From the NCBI RefSeq assembly GCF_014650875.1, contig NZ_BMVU01000015.1:90378-154377 (forward strand): a DNA stretch of 64,000 bases, read 5' to 3'. Position 1 is the first letter of the stretch. The number at the start of each line of letters is the position of its first letter. This DNA is from Streptomyces minutiscleroticus (GTDB lineage Bacteria > Actinomycetota > Actinomycetes > Streptomycetales > Streptomycetaceae). This document shows positions 8,861 through 18,379 of the stretch, piece by piece. The notes beneath the pieces were generated by a model, which saw only the letters and a program-made list of their open reading frames with translations, did not search any database and had not been told where the DNA came from. The position numbers were made by a program, and so were the translations under genes.

Positions 8861-8888
8861 TGTTACTTACGGTAACAGAGTCTGTTAC
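8861..8888. promoter_or_regulatory. Probable TetR operator
   Basis: Between the divergent dehydrogenase and TetR genes lies a perfect 17-bp palindrome GTAACAGAGTCTGTTAC (8872-8888; 8-bp arms around one base). A second inverted repeat TGTTAC-N5-GTAACA (8861-8877) shares its right arm with it. The core GTAAC/GTTAC appears four times. The position 24 bp upstream of the dehydrogenase start fits a repressor site. Confidence 0.75.
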
Positions 8889-9004
8889 TCGTCGGTAGAA
8901 GATGTCAACTCCCCTCCCGCGCGCGTCAGCCCGTTCGCTGCAGGTCCGCCCGGGGGTGTTACGTTGCGCAGGCGTCACCGAAACAGCACGGGTGGGGAGA
9001 ACTC

Positions 9005-9649
9005 ATGGACACCACGCAGCGGACCGATCAGGAGAGGTCCGCCGACCGTCGCCGGCGCGAACTGCTGGAGGCCGCCGACCGGGTGGTGCTCCGCGACGGC
9101 CCCGGCGCCTCGATGAACGCCATCGCGGCCGAGGCCGGGATCACCAAGCCCATCCTGTACCGGCACTTCGGCGACAAGGGGGGACTGTACGCGGCCCTCG
9201 CCAAGCGGCACACCGACGCCCTGCTCGAGGCGCTGCGGGCCGCCCTGGACGCCCCGGCCGAGCGCCGGGAGCGGGTGGAGAACACCCTGGACACCTACCT
9301 CGCCGCGATCGAGGCACGCCCCCAGGTGTACCGCTTTCTGATGCATCCGTCGGAGGCCGGTACGCCGAACGACCAGGGCTTCGACGTCGGGCTGCACTCC
9401 GTCCCCCTGCTGCGCCGCATGGGCGAGGAGCTGGCCGAGGTCATCGAGGAGCGCGTCGACCTCGGACCCGCGGGACAGCAGCTCGCCCGGGTGTGGGGGC
9501 ACGGCATCGTCGGCATGATGCACGCCGCGGGCGACTGGTGGCTGGGCGAACGCCCGTGCTCGCGCGCGGAGTTGGTGCGCGGCCTGGCCGACCTGCTGTG
9601 GGGCCGCCTGGCGGCGGCCGGCGACAAGGTGGGCGGGCCCGGATTCTGA
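9005..9649 (+). CDS. TetR-family transcriptional regulator
   Basis: The 214-residue protein has an N-terminal TetR helix-turn-helix (residues about 20-65: LLEAADRVVLRDG, then IAAEAGITKPILYRHFGDKGGLY) and a helical ligand domain with DTYLAAIEARPQVYRFLM and a C-terminal GDWWLGE segment. The ATG is preceded by GGTGGGGAGAA. Divergence from an acyl-CoA dehydrogenase and the intergenic palindromes indicate local repression released by an acyl-CoA-like ligand. Its own expression is probably controlled by the same site. Confidence 0.93.
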   Translation: MDTTQRTDQERSADRRRRELLEAADRVVLRDGPGASMNAIAAEAGITKPILYRHFGDKGGLYAALAKRHTDALLEALRAALDAPAERRERVENTLDTYLAAIEARPQVYRFLMHPSEAGTPNDQGFDVGLHSVPLLRRMGEELAEVIEERVDLGPAGQQLARVWGHGIVGMMHAAGDWWLGERPCSRAELVRGLADLLWGRLAAAGDKVGGPGF

Positions 9650-9666
9650 CCCGCGCCCCGCGACCC

Positions 9667-9690
9667 GCGACCCGCGGCCCCGCGGGTCGC
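9667..9690. terminator. Hairpin terminator between convergent genes
   Basis: GCGACCCGCG (9667-9676) pairs with CGCGGGTCGC (9681-9690) around a 4-base loop, a 10-bp GC-rich stem located between the TetR gene and the convergent deformylase gene. Confidence 0.65.
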
Positions 9691-9702
9691 TCCGGCGGGC
9701 GG

Positions 9703-10257
9703 TCAGGAGGCCCGCGACCCGTCGTTCCAGGGCGCCCTGGCCGCCGCCCGCAGCACCCTGCGGCGGCGCCAGCCCCTGACCCGGTCCGTGTAGACCCGGC
9801 CGTCGAGGTGGTCGCACTCGTGCTGCAGGCAGCGGGCGAAGAAGCCGGTGCCGTGCACCCGCACCGGGCCGCCGTCCAGCGTGACGCCCTCGACCACCGC
9901 GGAGTCGTACCGCTCCGTGCCCGCCTCCAGGCCCGGCAGGGACAGGCAGCCCTCCGGGCCGCGCAGCACCACGCCGTCCGCCTCGACGAGGCGCGGGTTC
10001 ACGATGTGGCCGAGGTGGCGGACGTCCTCGTCGTCGGGGCAGTCGTACACGAAGACCCGCAGCCCCTCCCCCACCTGGTTCGCGGCCAGGCCCACCCCCC
10101 GGGCCGCGTACATGGTGGCGAACATGTCCTCGACGAGGCGGGCGAGTTCGGGGCCGAAGTCGGTGACGTCCTCGCACGGAGTGTGCAGAACGGGGTCGCC
10201 GAGCAGGGTGAGCGGCCGGACGCGCCCCGCGGCGCCCGGGATCGAGCCGTGTCGCAT
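9703..10257 (-). CDS. def: Peptide deformylase
   Basis: Removes the N-formyl group from nascent proteins. All three metal-site motifs are present in this 184-residue sequence: GVGLAANQVG (motif I), EGCLS with the metal-binding cysteine (motif II) and QHECDHLDG with two histidines and the catalytic Glu (motif III). The ATG at 10257 gives MRHGSIPGAAGRVRPLTLLGDPVL, the usual start of actinobacterial deformylases. The C-terminal tail is Arg-rich. It is a monocistronic gene lying divergent from murT. Confidence 0.96.
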   Translation of the reverse strand: MRHGSIPGAAGRVRPLTLLGDPVLHTPCEDVTDFGPELARLVEDMFATMYAARGVGLAANQVGEGLRVFVYDCPDDEDVRHLGHIVNPRLVEADGVVLRGPEGCLSLPGLEAGTERYDSAVVEGVTLDGGPVRVHGTGFFARCLQHECDHLDGRVYTDRVRGWRRRRVLRAAARAPWNDGSRAS

Positions 10258-10401
10258 GGCCGCAAGCGTACGGTTCCCGAGGCCGTGGGGGCGCCGGGGA
10301 GGTGGCGCGGGTTCGGGACGGTGCACGGATCTCGATAGGCTGAGGACCACACGTTGCCGGGGAGCAGGGGCGGCGCCGTACGCAAGGAGGATCGGGAACT
10401 G

Positions 10402-11640
10402 ATGGCAGGCAACTCGGACCCGCTGTCGCCGCGGGCCAAGCTGGCCGTGACGGCGGGCAGGGCCGTCGCGGCGGCATCGCGCGCCGCGGGGCGGGGCAGC
10501 GGATCGGTGATCGGCGGCCGGGTGGCGCTCAAGCTCGACCCCGACCTGCTGGCCAGGCTGGCCCAGCACCTGGACGTGATCCTGGTCTCGGCCACCAACG
10601 GCAAGACCACGACCACGCGGCTGATCGCCGAGGCGCTGCGCGCCGCGGGACCGGTCGTGTCCAACGCGCTCGGCGCCAACATGCCCGCGGGCATCACCTC
10701 GGCGCTGGCCGGCGGCTCCGACGCCAAGTACGCGGTGATCGAGGTCGACGAGAAGTACCTGGCGGGCGTCGCCCGGGACACCGACCCGAAGTGCATCGCG
10801 CTGCTGAACCTCTCGCGCGACCAGCTCGACCGGGCCGCCGAGACCCGGATGATGGCCGAGCACTGGCGCGAGGGCCTGGCGGGCTCGAAGGCCGTCGTGG
10901 TCGCCAACGCCGACGACCCGCTGGTGGTGTGGGCCGCGTCCTCCTCGCCCAACGTGGTGTGGGTGGCCGCCGGGCAGATGTGGAAGGACGACGCCTGGTC
11001 CTGCCCGTCCTGCGGCGGTGTGATGCAGCGCCCGGGCGACGACTGGTTCTGCGGCGAGTGCGGCTTCCGCAGGCCCACGCCGAGCTGGGCGCTCTCCGGC
11101 GACCACGTGCTGGACCCGCACGGGTCGGCCTGGCCGATCCACCTCCAGCTGCCCGGCCGCGCCAACAAGGCCAACGCCGCCTCGTCGGCCGCCGTCGCCG
11201 CCGTCTTCGGCGTGCCCCCTCAGGTCGCCCTGGAACGCATGTACCAGGTGCAGGCGGTGGCGGGCCGCTACGACGTCGTGCAGTTCCAGCAGCGCGACCT
11301 GCGGCTGCTGCTGGCCAAGAACCCCGCGGGCTGGCTGGAGACGTTCTCGCTGATCGACCCGCCGCCGACCCCGGTGATCCTGTCGGTGAACGCGCGCAGC
11401 GCGGACGGCACCGACACCTCCTGGCTCTGGGACGTCGACTACACGCGCCTGACCGGCCACCCGATCTTCGTCCTCGGCGACCGCAAGCTGGACCTGGCCG
11501 TGCGCCTGGAGGTCGCGAACCAGTCCTTCCAGGTCTGCGACACCCTCGACCAGGCGGTGCAGCTCGCCCCGCCGGGCCGGATCGAGGTCATCGCGAACTA
11601 CACCGCGTTCCAGGACCTGCGCCGCCGGGTCGGCAACTGA
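10402..11640 (+). CDS. murT: Lipid II isoglutaminyl synthase, MurT subunit
   Basis: MurT with GatD amidates the D-Glu of lipid II. The 412-residue protein has a Mur-ligase P-loop SATNGKTTTTR (near 64-73), the ATP/substrate segment VIEVDEKYL, and the four-cysteine zinc ribbon inserted in MurT: Cys201, Cys204 (CPSC), Cys217 and Cys220 (CGEC). It ends in the MurT C-terminal domain (DVDYTRLTGHPIFVLGDR). The ATG at 10402 has AAGGAGG upstream and begins MAGNSDPLSPRAKLAV. gatD follows within 20 bases as an operon partner. Confidence 0.95.
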   Translation: MAGNSDPLSPRAKLAVTAGRAVAAASRAAGRGSGSVIGGRVALKLDPDLLARLAQHLDVILVSATNGKTTTTRLIAEALRAAGPVVSNALGANMPAGITSALAGGSDAKYAVIEVDEKYLAGVARDTDPKCIALLNLSRDQLDRAAETRMMAEHWREGLAGSKAVVVANADDPLVVWAASSSPNVVWVAAGQMWKDDAWSCPSCGGVMQRPGDDWFCGECGFRRPTPSWALSGDHVLDPHGSAWPIHLQLPGRANKANAASSAAVAAVFGVPPQVALERMYQVQAVAGRYDVVQFQQRDLRLLLAKNPAGWLETFSLIDPPPTPVILSVNARSADGTDTSWLWDVDYTRLTGHPIFVLGDRKLDLAVRLEVANQSFQVCDTLDQAVQLAPPGRIEVIANYTAFQDLRRRVGN

Positions 11641-11658
11641 TCGACAAGGACGATGAGC

Positions 11659-12387
11659 ATGAGTGACAACCAACTGCGTCTGGTGTGGATCTACCCGGAC
11701 CTGCTGAGCACCTACGGCGACCAGGGCAACGCCCTCGTCGTGGAGCGCCGGGCGCGCCAGCGCGGCCTGGACGTGGCCCGGCTCGACGTGCGCAGCGACC
11801 AGCCGATCCCCACCTCCGGCGACATCTACCTGATCGGCGGCGGCGAGGACCGGCCGCAGCGGCTCGCGGCCGAGCGGCTGCGCCGCGACGGCGGCCTGCA
11901 CCGGGCGGTGGGCAACGGCGCGATCGTCTTCTCGGTCTGCGCCGGCTACCAGATCCTCGGCCACGAGTTCATCAACGACCTCGGGCAGCGCGAGCCGGGC
12001 CTCGGCCTGCTCGACGTGGTCTCCACGCGCGGCGAGGGCGCCCGCTGCGTCGGCGACGTGCTGGCCGACATCGACCCCCGGCTGGGCCTGCCGCCGCTGA
12101 CGGGCTTCGAGAACCACCAGGGCGTCACGCACCTCGGCCCCACCGCCCGCCCCTTCGCCCAGGTCAAGCTCGGCAACGGCAACGGCACGGGCGACGGCAC
12201 CGAGGGCGCGTACAACGACACCGTCTTCGGCACCTACATGCACGGCCCCGTGCTCGCGCGCAACCCGCAGATCGCGGACCTGCTGCTGAAGCTGGCCCTC
12301 GACGTGAACGCGCTGCCGCCGACCGACGACCGCTGGTACGAGGCCCTGCGCAACGAGCGGATCTCCGCCGCCCAGGAACCCGCCTGA
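11659..12387 (+). CDS. gatD: Lipid II isoglutaminyl synthase, glutamine amidotransferase subunit GatD
   Basis: GatD releases ammonia from glutamine for MurT. It is a class I amidotransferase-like protein with the nucleophile in FSVCAGYQILG and a histidine in GTYMHGPVL. Two ATGs are possible (11653 and 11659). The second lies 9 bases after AAGGA and puts the nucleophile at Cys94, the position known for S. aureus GatD, so I prefer it (242 residues). A Gly/Asn/Thr-rich loop (GNGNGTGDGTEG) precedes the histidine motif. Expected to act with MurT at the cytoplasmic face of the membrane. Confidence 0.94.
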   Translation: MSDNQLRLVWIYPDLLSTYGDQGNALVVERRARQRGLDVARLDVRSDQPIPTSGDIYLIGGGEDRPQRLAAERLRRDGGLHRAVGNGAIVFSVCAGYQILGHEFINDLGQREPGLGLLDVVSTRGEGARCVGDVLADIDPRLGLPPLTGFENHQGVTHLGPTARPFAQVKLGNGNGTGDGTEGAYNDTVFGTYMHGPVLARNPQIADLLLKLALDVNALPPTDDRWYEALRNERISAAQEPA

Positions 12388-12611
12388 GCGGCCGTGCCGC
12401 CACCCGCCCCAGTGGCACCCGCCGCCCCGCCCGGAGTCGTGCGCACCGGTGCGGGGCGGGCCCGTATGGAGGGGTTCGTGCTCACTTGTGCGGGTGTGTC
12501 CAGCAGGCGGACGCGCGGTGTGGAGCGGCCCCCCGGCGCCGGTAGGGTGTCGGCGTCCGACCGGACGAGGGCGTCCGGTCCCGGCCCTCGTTGAGAAGGT
12601 TGTTGCGCCTC

Positions 12612-13637
<1,026 letters not shown>

Positions 13638-13662
13638 TGCCGTGACCCACCGGGCCGGAGCC

Positions 13663-13692
13663 CGCCCCCGGTCGCGGTCGCGACCGGGGGCG
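13663..13692 (+). terminator. Terminator after pfkA
   Basis: CGCCCCCGGTCGCG (13663-13676) pairs perfectly with CGCGACCGGGGGCG (13679-13692) and is followed by GTTCTACT. The 14-bp stem lies 25 bases after the pfkA stop. Confidence 0.8.
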
Positions 13693-13766
13693 GTTCTACT
13701 CTGGTGCGGACGGACAGCACACACCCTCCCCCTTGGGGAGGTACCCCCACGAATCAGGAGCCGGCG

Positions 13767-14717
13767 ATGGATCACAGCGGGCACGGCACGATGACGGATC
13801 TGCCGCCGTTCACGCTGGGGCGGGGACTGGAGTGGTCGGCGGACCCGTTCTTCCTGGTCGCCTGCCTGCTCGGGCTCGGCCTGTACGGATGGGGCGTCGT
13901 CCGCCTCGTGCGGCGCGGCGACAAGTGGCCGGTGGGCCGCACCGTGGCCTACGTCGTGGGCGTGCTGACGATCATGCTGGTGATGTGCACGGGGCTCAAC
14001 GACTACGGCATGGTCATGTTCAGCGTGCACATGGTGCAGCACATGGTGATCAGCATGCTGTCGCCGATCCTGGTCCTGCTGGGCGCGCCGATCACCCTGG
14101 CGCTGCGCGCGCTGCCGGTGGCGGGCCGGGGCCGCAAGGGGCCGCGCGAGCTGCTCCTCGCCCTGCTGCACAGCCGCTACATGCGGGTGATCACCCACCC
14201 GGTCTTCACCATCCCGCTGTTCATCGCGAGCCTGTACGCGCTGTACTTCACGCCGCTCTTCGACTTCCTGATGGGCTCGAAGACCGGCCACATCGCGATG
14301 ATGGTGCACTTCCTCGCCGTCGGCCTGGTCTTCTTCTGGCCGATCATGGGCGTGGACCCGGGCCCGCACCGCCCCGGCCACCTGATGCGGATGCTGGAGC
14401 TGTTCGCGGGCATGCCGTTCCACGCGTTCTTCGGCATCGCGCTGATGATGGCGTCCGCGCCGATGGTCGAGGCGTACGAGAACCCGCCCGCCTCCCTCGG
14501 CATCGACGCGCTCTCCGACCAGAGCGCGGCGGGCGGCATCGCCTGGGCGTTCAGCGAGGTCCCGTCCGTGCTGGTGCTGCTCGCGCTGCTCTTCCAGTGG
14601 TACCGCTCCGAGCAGCGGCAGGCCCGCCGCAAGGACCGGGCCGCGGACCGCGACGGCGACCGCGAGCTCGCCGAGTACAACGCCTATCTGGCCTCCCTGA
14701 ACGCCCGCGGGAACTGA
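13767..14717 (+). CDS. CtaG-like cytochrome c oxidase assembly membrane protein
   Basis: The 316-residue polytopic protein has about seven hydrophobic helices (for example FFLVACLLGLGLYGWGVV, VAYVVGVLTIMLVM, MVHFLAVGLVFFWPIMG and VLVLLALLFQWY) with conserved histidines in MVQHMVISML and MVHFL. This matches the actinobacterial caa3_CtaG family, linked to copper delivery to cytochrome oxidase. The short N terminus MDHSGHG could bind copper. The ATG at 13767 has CAGGAG upstream. The C terminus is charged and cytoplasmic. Confidence 0.88.
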   Translation: MDHSGHGTMTDLPPFTLGRGLEWSADPFFLVACLLGLGLYGWGVVRLVRRGDKWPVGRTVAYVVGVLTIMLVMCTGLNDYGMVMFSVHMVQHMVISMLSPILVLLGAPITLALRALPVAGRGRKGPRELLLALLHSRYMRVITHPVFTIPLFIASLYALYFTPLFDFLMGSKTGHIAMMVHFLAVGLVFFWPIMGVDPGPHRPGHLMRMLELFAGMPFHAFFGIALMMASAPMVEAYENPPASLGIDALSDQSAAGGIAWAFSEVPSVLVLLALLFQWYRSEQRQARRKDRAADRDGDRELAEYNAYLASLNARGN

Positions 14718-14864
14718 CGCCGCGCGCGTCCCCGCCCTCCGTGCGGGGGGCTCCTGTGTGATCCGTACCGCCCGACCGGCTCTGGCGGACGGACCGGCGG
14801 CGGGCGAGAATGGCCCGAGTCCAGGGGCCGCGCGCGGCGGACCCGCCGGGAGGAGGGTGTCGCG

Positions 14865-15023
14865 ATGCCCGGTTCCACGAAGGCGATGGGGGTGCTGACC
14901 GTCGGGGGGCTCGTCGTGGTGACGGCCTACACGGTGGCGCTCGGCGGCAACGGCTGGCTCTGGTTCGGCTGGATCGTGCTCGGCCTGATCACGCTGGCGA
15001 TGGTGGTCTCCCGCAACGGCTGA
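14865..15023 (+). CDS. Small single-pass or two-pass membrane protein (52 aa)
   Basis: A 52-codon gene starts at ATG 14865 with a strong AGGAGG about 9 bases upstream and ends at TGA 15021-15023. The translation is largely hydrophobic: a first segment VLTVGGLVVVTAYTVAL, a GGNGWLWFGW turn, then IVLGLITLAMVV. Codon use is normal for the region (G/C in nearly all third positions). It lies 150 bases after the CtaG-like gene on the same strand. I cannot assign a function; membrane-complex accessory or stress-related small protein are both possible. Confidence 0.75.
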   Translation: MPGSTKAMGVLTVGGLVVVTAYTVALGGNGWLWFGWIVLGLITLAMVVSRNG

Positions 15024-15070
15024 GCCGCCGCCGCGCGACGCCGCCGCACCGGGCCGGCCGGGCCGCGTCC

Positions 15071-16282
15071 TCACCGGGGCAGCCGGCCCGCCGAGTGCAC
15101 GCCCGGCTGGTACTTGGGCAGCCGTACGGTGATCTTCATGCCGGCGCCCACGGCCGTCTCGATGACCAGGCCGTGGTCGTCGCCGTAGACCTGGCGCAGC
15201 CGGTCGTCGACGTTGGACAGGCCGATGCCGCCGGACGGCTCGCCCTCCCCGGCGAGGATGCGGCGCAGCCGCTCGGGGTCCATGCCCGCGCCGTCGTCCT
15301 CGATGACGACCAGCGCCTCGGCCCCCGCGTCCCGGGCGGTGATGCCGATGCGGCACGTGGCGACCGTGCCGTCGCCGCCCTCCAGACCGTGCTTGACGGC
15401 GTTCTCCACCAGCGGCTGCAGACACAGGAACGGCAGCGCGACCGGGAGCACCTCGGGGGCGATCTGCAGGGTGACCGACAGGCGGTCGCCGAAGCGGGCC
15501 CGGACCAGGGCGAGGTAGTGGTCGATGGCGTGCAGCTCGTCGGCGAGCGTGGTGAAGTCGCCGTGCTTGCGGAACGAGTAGCGGGTGAAGTCGGCGAAGC
15601 CCAGCAGCAGCTCGCGGGCGCGCTCGGGGTCGGTGCGCACGAAGGAGGCGATCACCGCCAGCGAGTTGAAGATGAAGTGCGGGGAGATCTGGGCGCGCAG
15701 GGCCCTGATCTCGGCCTCGATCAGCCGGGTGCGGGACATGTCGAGGTCGGCCAGCTCCAGCTGGACCGAGACCCAGCGCGCGACCTCCCCGGCGGCCCTG
15801 ACCAGCACGGCGGACTCGCGGGGCGCGCAGGCGACGAGCGCGCCGTGCACCCGGTCGTCGACGGTGAGCGGGGCGACGACGGCCCAGCGCAGCGGGCAGT
15901 CGGGCGCGTCGCAGTCCAGGCGGAAGGCCTCGCCCCGGCCGGTCTCCAGGGGTCCGGCCAGCCGCTCCATGATCTGCGTGCGGTGGTGCTCGCCCGCGCC
16001 GTCCCAGGCCAGGACCTCGTCCTGGTCGGTGAGGCAGAGGGCGTCCGTGCCGAGCAGGGTGCGCAGCCGGCGGGCCGACCTCCGGGCCGTCTCGCCGGTC
16101 AGCCCGGCGCGCAGCGGCGGCGCCGCCAGGGAGGCGGTGTGCAGGGTCTCGAAGGTGGCGTGCTCGACCGGGGTGCCCAGGCCGCCGAGGCCGGCGGTGC
16201 GGGCGGTGCGGCGGCCCAGCCAGAAGCCGGCGGCCAGCAGCGGCAGCGCGGCCACGCAGAGCCCGGCGAGGAATCCGCTCAT
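15071..16282 (-). CDS. LytS-type sensor histidine kinase
   Basis: The 403-residue kinase has one N-terminal hydrophobic segment (about residues 2-22), a GAF-like region and the His_kinase family core. The phosphorylated histidine is His202 in LRAQISPHFIFNSL. The ATPase part has an N-box ENAVKHGLEGG, EDDGAGMD and GGIGLSNVDDRLRQ. Its ATG overlaps the symporter stop (ATGA), so it is the last gene of a four-gene minus-strand operon. The partner is the LytTR regulator at the head of the operon. Having only one membrane segment, it may sense through the symporter or a cytoplasmic ligand. Confidence 0.92.
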   Translation of the reverse strand: MSGFLAGLCVAALPLLAAGFWLGRRTARTAGLGGLGTPVEHATFETLHTASLAAPPLRAGLTGETARRSARRLRTLLGTDALCLTDQDEVLAWDGAGEHHRTQIMERLAGPLETGRGEAFRLDCDAPDCPLRWAVVAPLTVDDRVHGALVACAPRESAVLVRAAGEVARWVSVQLELADLDMSRTRLIEAEIRALRAQISPHFIFNSLAVIASFVRTDPERARELLLGFADFTRYSFRKHGDFTTLADELHAIDHYLALVRARFGDRLSVTLQIAPEVLPVALPFLCLQPLVENAVKHGLEGGDGTVATCRIGITARDAGAEALVVIEDDGAGMDPERLRRILAGEGEPSGGIGLSNVDDRLRQVYGDDHGLVIETAVGAGMKITVRLPKYQPGVHSAGRLPR

Positions 16283-18006
16283 GCCCGCGCCTCCGTACGG
16301 ACCTCGTCCGCGGCGAGGGCCTCCGGCAGGTGGAACCGGGCGAGGATCGCCGCCGTGCCGGCCGGCACCCGGCCGGGCGTGGCCAGCGACACCAGGACCA
16401 TCGTGAGGAAACCCAGCGGCACGGACCACAGCGCGGGCCAGGCCAGGAGCGCGTACAGGGGGCCCGCGTGGGGTGTGCCCGCCATGGTCACGGCGACCGC
16501 CAGGAGGGCGGAGCCGCCGCCGACGAGCATCCCGGCGGCCGCGCCCGGCGGGGTCAGCCGCCGCCACCAGATCCCGAGGACGAGCAGCGGGCAGAACGAG
16601 GAGGCGGAGACGGCGAAGGCGAGCCCCACGGCGTCCGCGACCGGCAGGCCGCCGACCAGGGAACTCGCCGCGAGCGGCACCGCCATCGCCGCCGCGGTGC
16701 CCAGCCGGAAGTGCCGCACCCCCCGCGCGGGCAGCACGTCCTGGGCGAGCACCCCGGCCACCGCCATGGTCAGCCCCGAGGCGGTGGACAGGAACGCGGC
16801 GAAGGCGCCCCCCGCCACCAGCGCGCCCAGCAGGTCGCCGCCGAGCCCGCCGATCACCCGGTCGGGCAGCAGCAGCACCGCCGCGTCGGCGTCCCCGGCG
16901 AGGGTCAGCTCGGGCGCGTACAGCCGGCCGAGCGCGCCGTAGAGGGGCGGCAGCAGGTAGAAGGCGCCGACGAGGCCGAGCACGGCGACGGTGGTGCGGC
17001 GGGCGGCGACGCCGTGCGGGCTGGTGTAGAAGCGGACGACGACGTGCGGCAGACCCATGGTGCCGAGGAAGGTGGCGAGGATCAGTCCGTAGGTGGCGTA
17101 CAGCGGGCGGTCCTCGCGGCTCGCGGCGGGCGGGGCGGACAGGGCGCCGTCGCCGGCGCGGTCGGCGGCGGGGACCCGGTCGCCGGGGGCGAAGGCCAGC
17201 CGGGCGCCCTTCTCCACCCGGTGCGGGCCGGCGGCGAGCCGGACCTCCTCGCCCTCGAGGCGCCGCCCGTCGACGGTGCCGGTGACGGTGACGGTCAGCG
17301 GCTCCTCCAGGCTCAGGTCGACTCCGGCGTCCACGCGGACGGTGCGGTGGTCGCGGAAGGCGGGCGGCTCGTCGAAGGCGTGCCGCGGGGCCCCGTCGCC
17401 CCGCCAGGCGAGGACCAGGAAGAGGGCGGGCACCAGCAGCGCGGTGAGCTTGAGCCAGTACTGGAAGGCCTGCACGAAGGTGATGCTGCGCATGCCGCCC
17501 GCGGCGACGGTGGCGACCACGACGACCGCGACGATCACGCCGCCGAGCCAGCCGGGCGCCCCGGTGAGCACCGTCAGCGTCAGCCCGGCGCCCTGGAGCT
17601 GCGGCAGCAGGTACAGCCAGCCGACGCCCACCACGAAGGCGCCCGCGAGCCGCCGCACCGAGGGGGAGGCGAGCCGCGCCTCGGCGAAGTCGGGCAGCGT
17701 GTACGCGCCGGAGCGGCGCAGCGGGGCGGCCACGAAGAGGAGCAGCACCAGGTATCCGGCCGTGTAGCCGACCGGGTACCAGAGCATGTCGGGGCCCTGG
17801 ACGAGGACGAGGCCCGCGATGCCGAGGAAGGAGGCGGCGGAGAGGTACTCGCCGCTGATGGCGGCCGCGTTCAGGCGCGGTCCGACGGTGCGGGAGGCCA
17901 CGTAGAAGTCGGAGGTGGTGCGGGAGATGCGCAGGCCGAAGGCGCCGACGAGGACGGTCGCGACGACGACGAGGGCCACCGCGGTCACGGTGTAGGTCCG
18001 GTCCAC
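16279..18006 (-). CDS. Sodium:solute symporter (acetate/monocarboxylate type)
   Basis: The 575-residue protein has about 13 membrane helices and the sodium symporter family landmarks (DFYVASRTVGPRLNAAAISGEYLSAASF split over the first helices, GSGGMR-like GGMRSITFVQAFQYWLK, GAFAAFLSTASGL). It resembles ActP/MctP-type acetate or pyruvate carriers. Between helices, at roughly residues 220-320, is an unusual hydrophilic insert of about 90 residues with beta-like content. A GTG at 18006 (5 bases after the upstream gene stop) gives a sensible N terminus ahead of the first helix. Coupled to the kinase by ATGA overlap, it probably supplies or senses the substrate. Confidence 0.88.
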   Translation of the reverse strand: MDRTYTVTAVALVVVATVLVGAFGLRISRTTSDFYVASRTVGPRLNAAAISGEYLSAASFLGIAGLVLVQGPDMLWYPVGYTAGYLVLLLFVAAPLRRSGAYTLPDFAEARLASPSVRRLAGAFVVGVGWLYLLPQLQGAGLTLTVLTGAPGWLGGVIVAVVVVATVAAGGMRSITFVQAFQYWLKLTALLVPALFLVLAWRGDGAPRHAFDEPPAFRDHRTVRVDAGVDLSLEEPLTVTVTGTVDGRRLEGEEVRLAAGPHRVEKGARLAFAPGDRVPAADRAGDGALSAPPAASREDRPLYATYGLILATFLGTMGLPHVVVRFYTSPHGVAARRTTVAVLGLVGAFYLLPPLYGALGRLYAPELTLAGDADAAVLLLPDRVIGGLGGDLLGALVAGGAFAAFLSTASGLTMAVAGVLAQDVLPARGVRHFRLGTAAAMAVPLAASSLVGGLPVADAVGLAFAVSASSFCPLLVLGIWWRRLTPPGAAAGMLVGGGSALLAVAVTMAGTPHAGPLYALLAWPALWSVPLGFLTMVLVSLATPGRVPAGTAAILARFHLPEALAADEVRTEARA

Positions 18007-18011
18007 GCCGC

Positions 18012-18368
18012 TCAGCGGTCCTCGACCAGGCGGACGAAGTCGCGCTCGTTGCGCTCGGCGCGGCGCACGTACCAGCGGCCCAGCAGCACCAGCGGCGGGT
18101 AGACGCAGAAGCCGAGCACGAGCCATTCGAGGCCCGCCCGGTCCCGGGTGGCGGCGAACAGCAGCGGCAGCGGGCCGACGAGCAGCGCGAGCACGGCCGC
18201 CGCCGTGAGGGCGGCGCGCAGCTGGCTGCGCATCAGCGAGCGGACGTAGGTGTGGCCGAGGGTGGTCTGCTCGTCGATCTCGGTGCGCGGCCGGTAGCCG
18301 GTGAGCCGGCGGGTGCGGCGCGGCGGGCCGGTGACGACCACCCGGCGCTCGGTCGGGTCCTGCGGCAA
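18012..18368 (-). CDS. Small two-helix membrane protein, partner of the symporter
   Basis: The 118-residue protein has a charged N terminus, two membrane helices (LTAAAVLALLVGPLPLLFA and WLVLGFCVYPPLVLLG) and a basic C-terminal end (RRAERNERDFVRLVEDR). This layout matches DUF485-like proteins encoded next to acetate-type symporters. It starts with TTG at 18368 behind GGGAGG. It lies 11 bases after the LytTR gene and 5 bases before the symporter in an operon. Likely a symporter accessory subunit; the precise role is unknown. Confidence 0.8.
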   Translation of the reverse strand: MPQDPTERRVVVTGPPRRTRRLTGYRPRTEIDEQTTLGHTYVRSLMRSQLRAALTAAAVLALLVGPLPLLFAATRDRAGLEWLVLGFCVYPPLVLLGRWYVRRAERNERDFVRLVEDR

Positions 18369-18379
18369 CGTGTCCTCCC

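Noticed and set aside
12388..12611. Small ORFs before pfkA
   Set aside because: Products are Pro/Ala/Arg low-complexity and not preceded by a ribosome site; the gap is better read as the pfkA leader and promoter.
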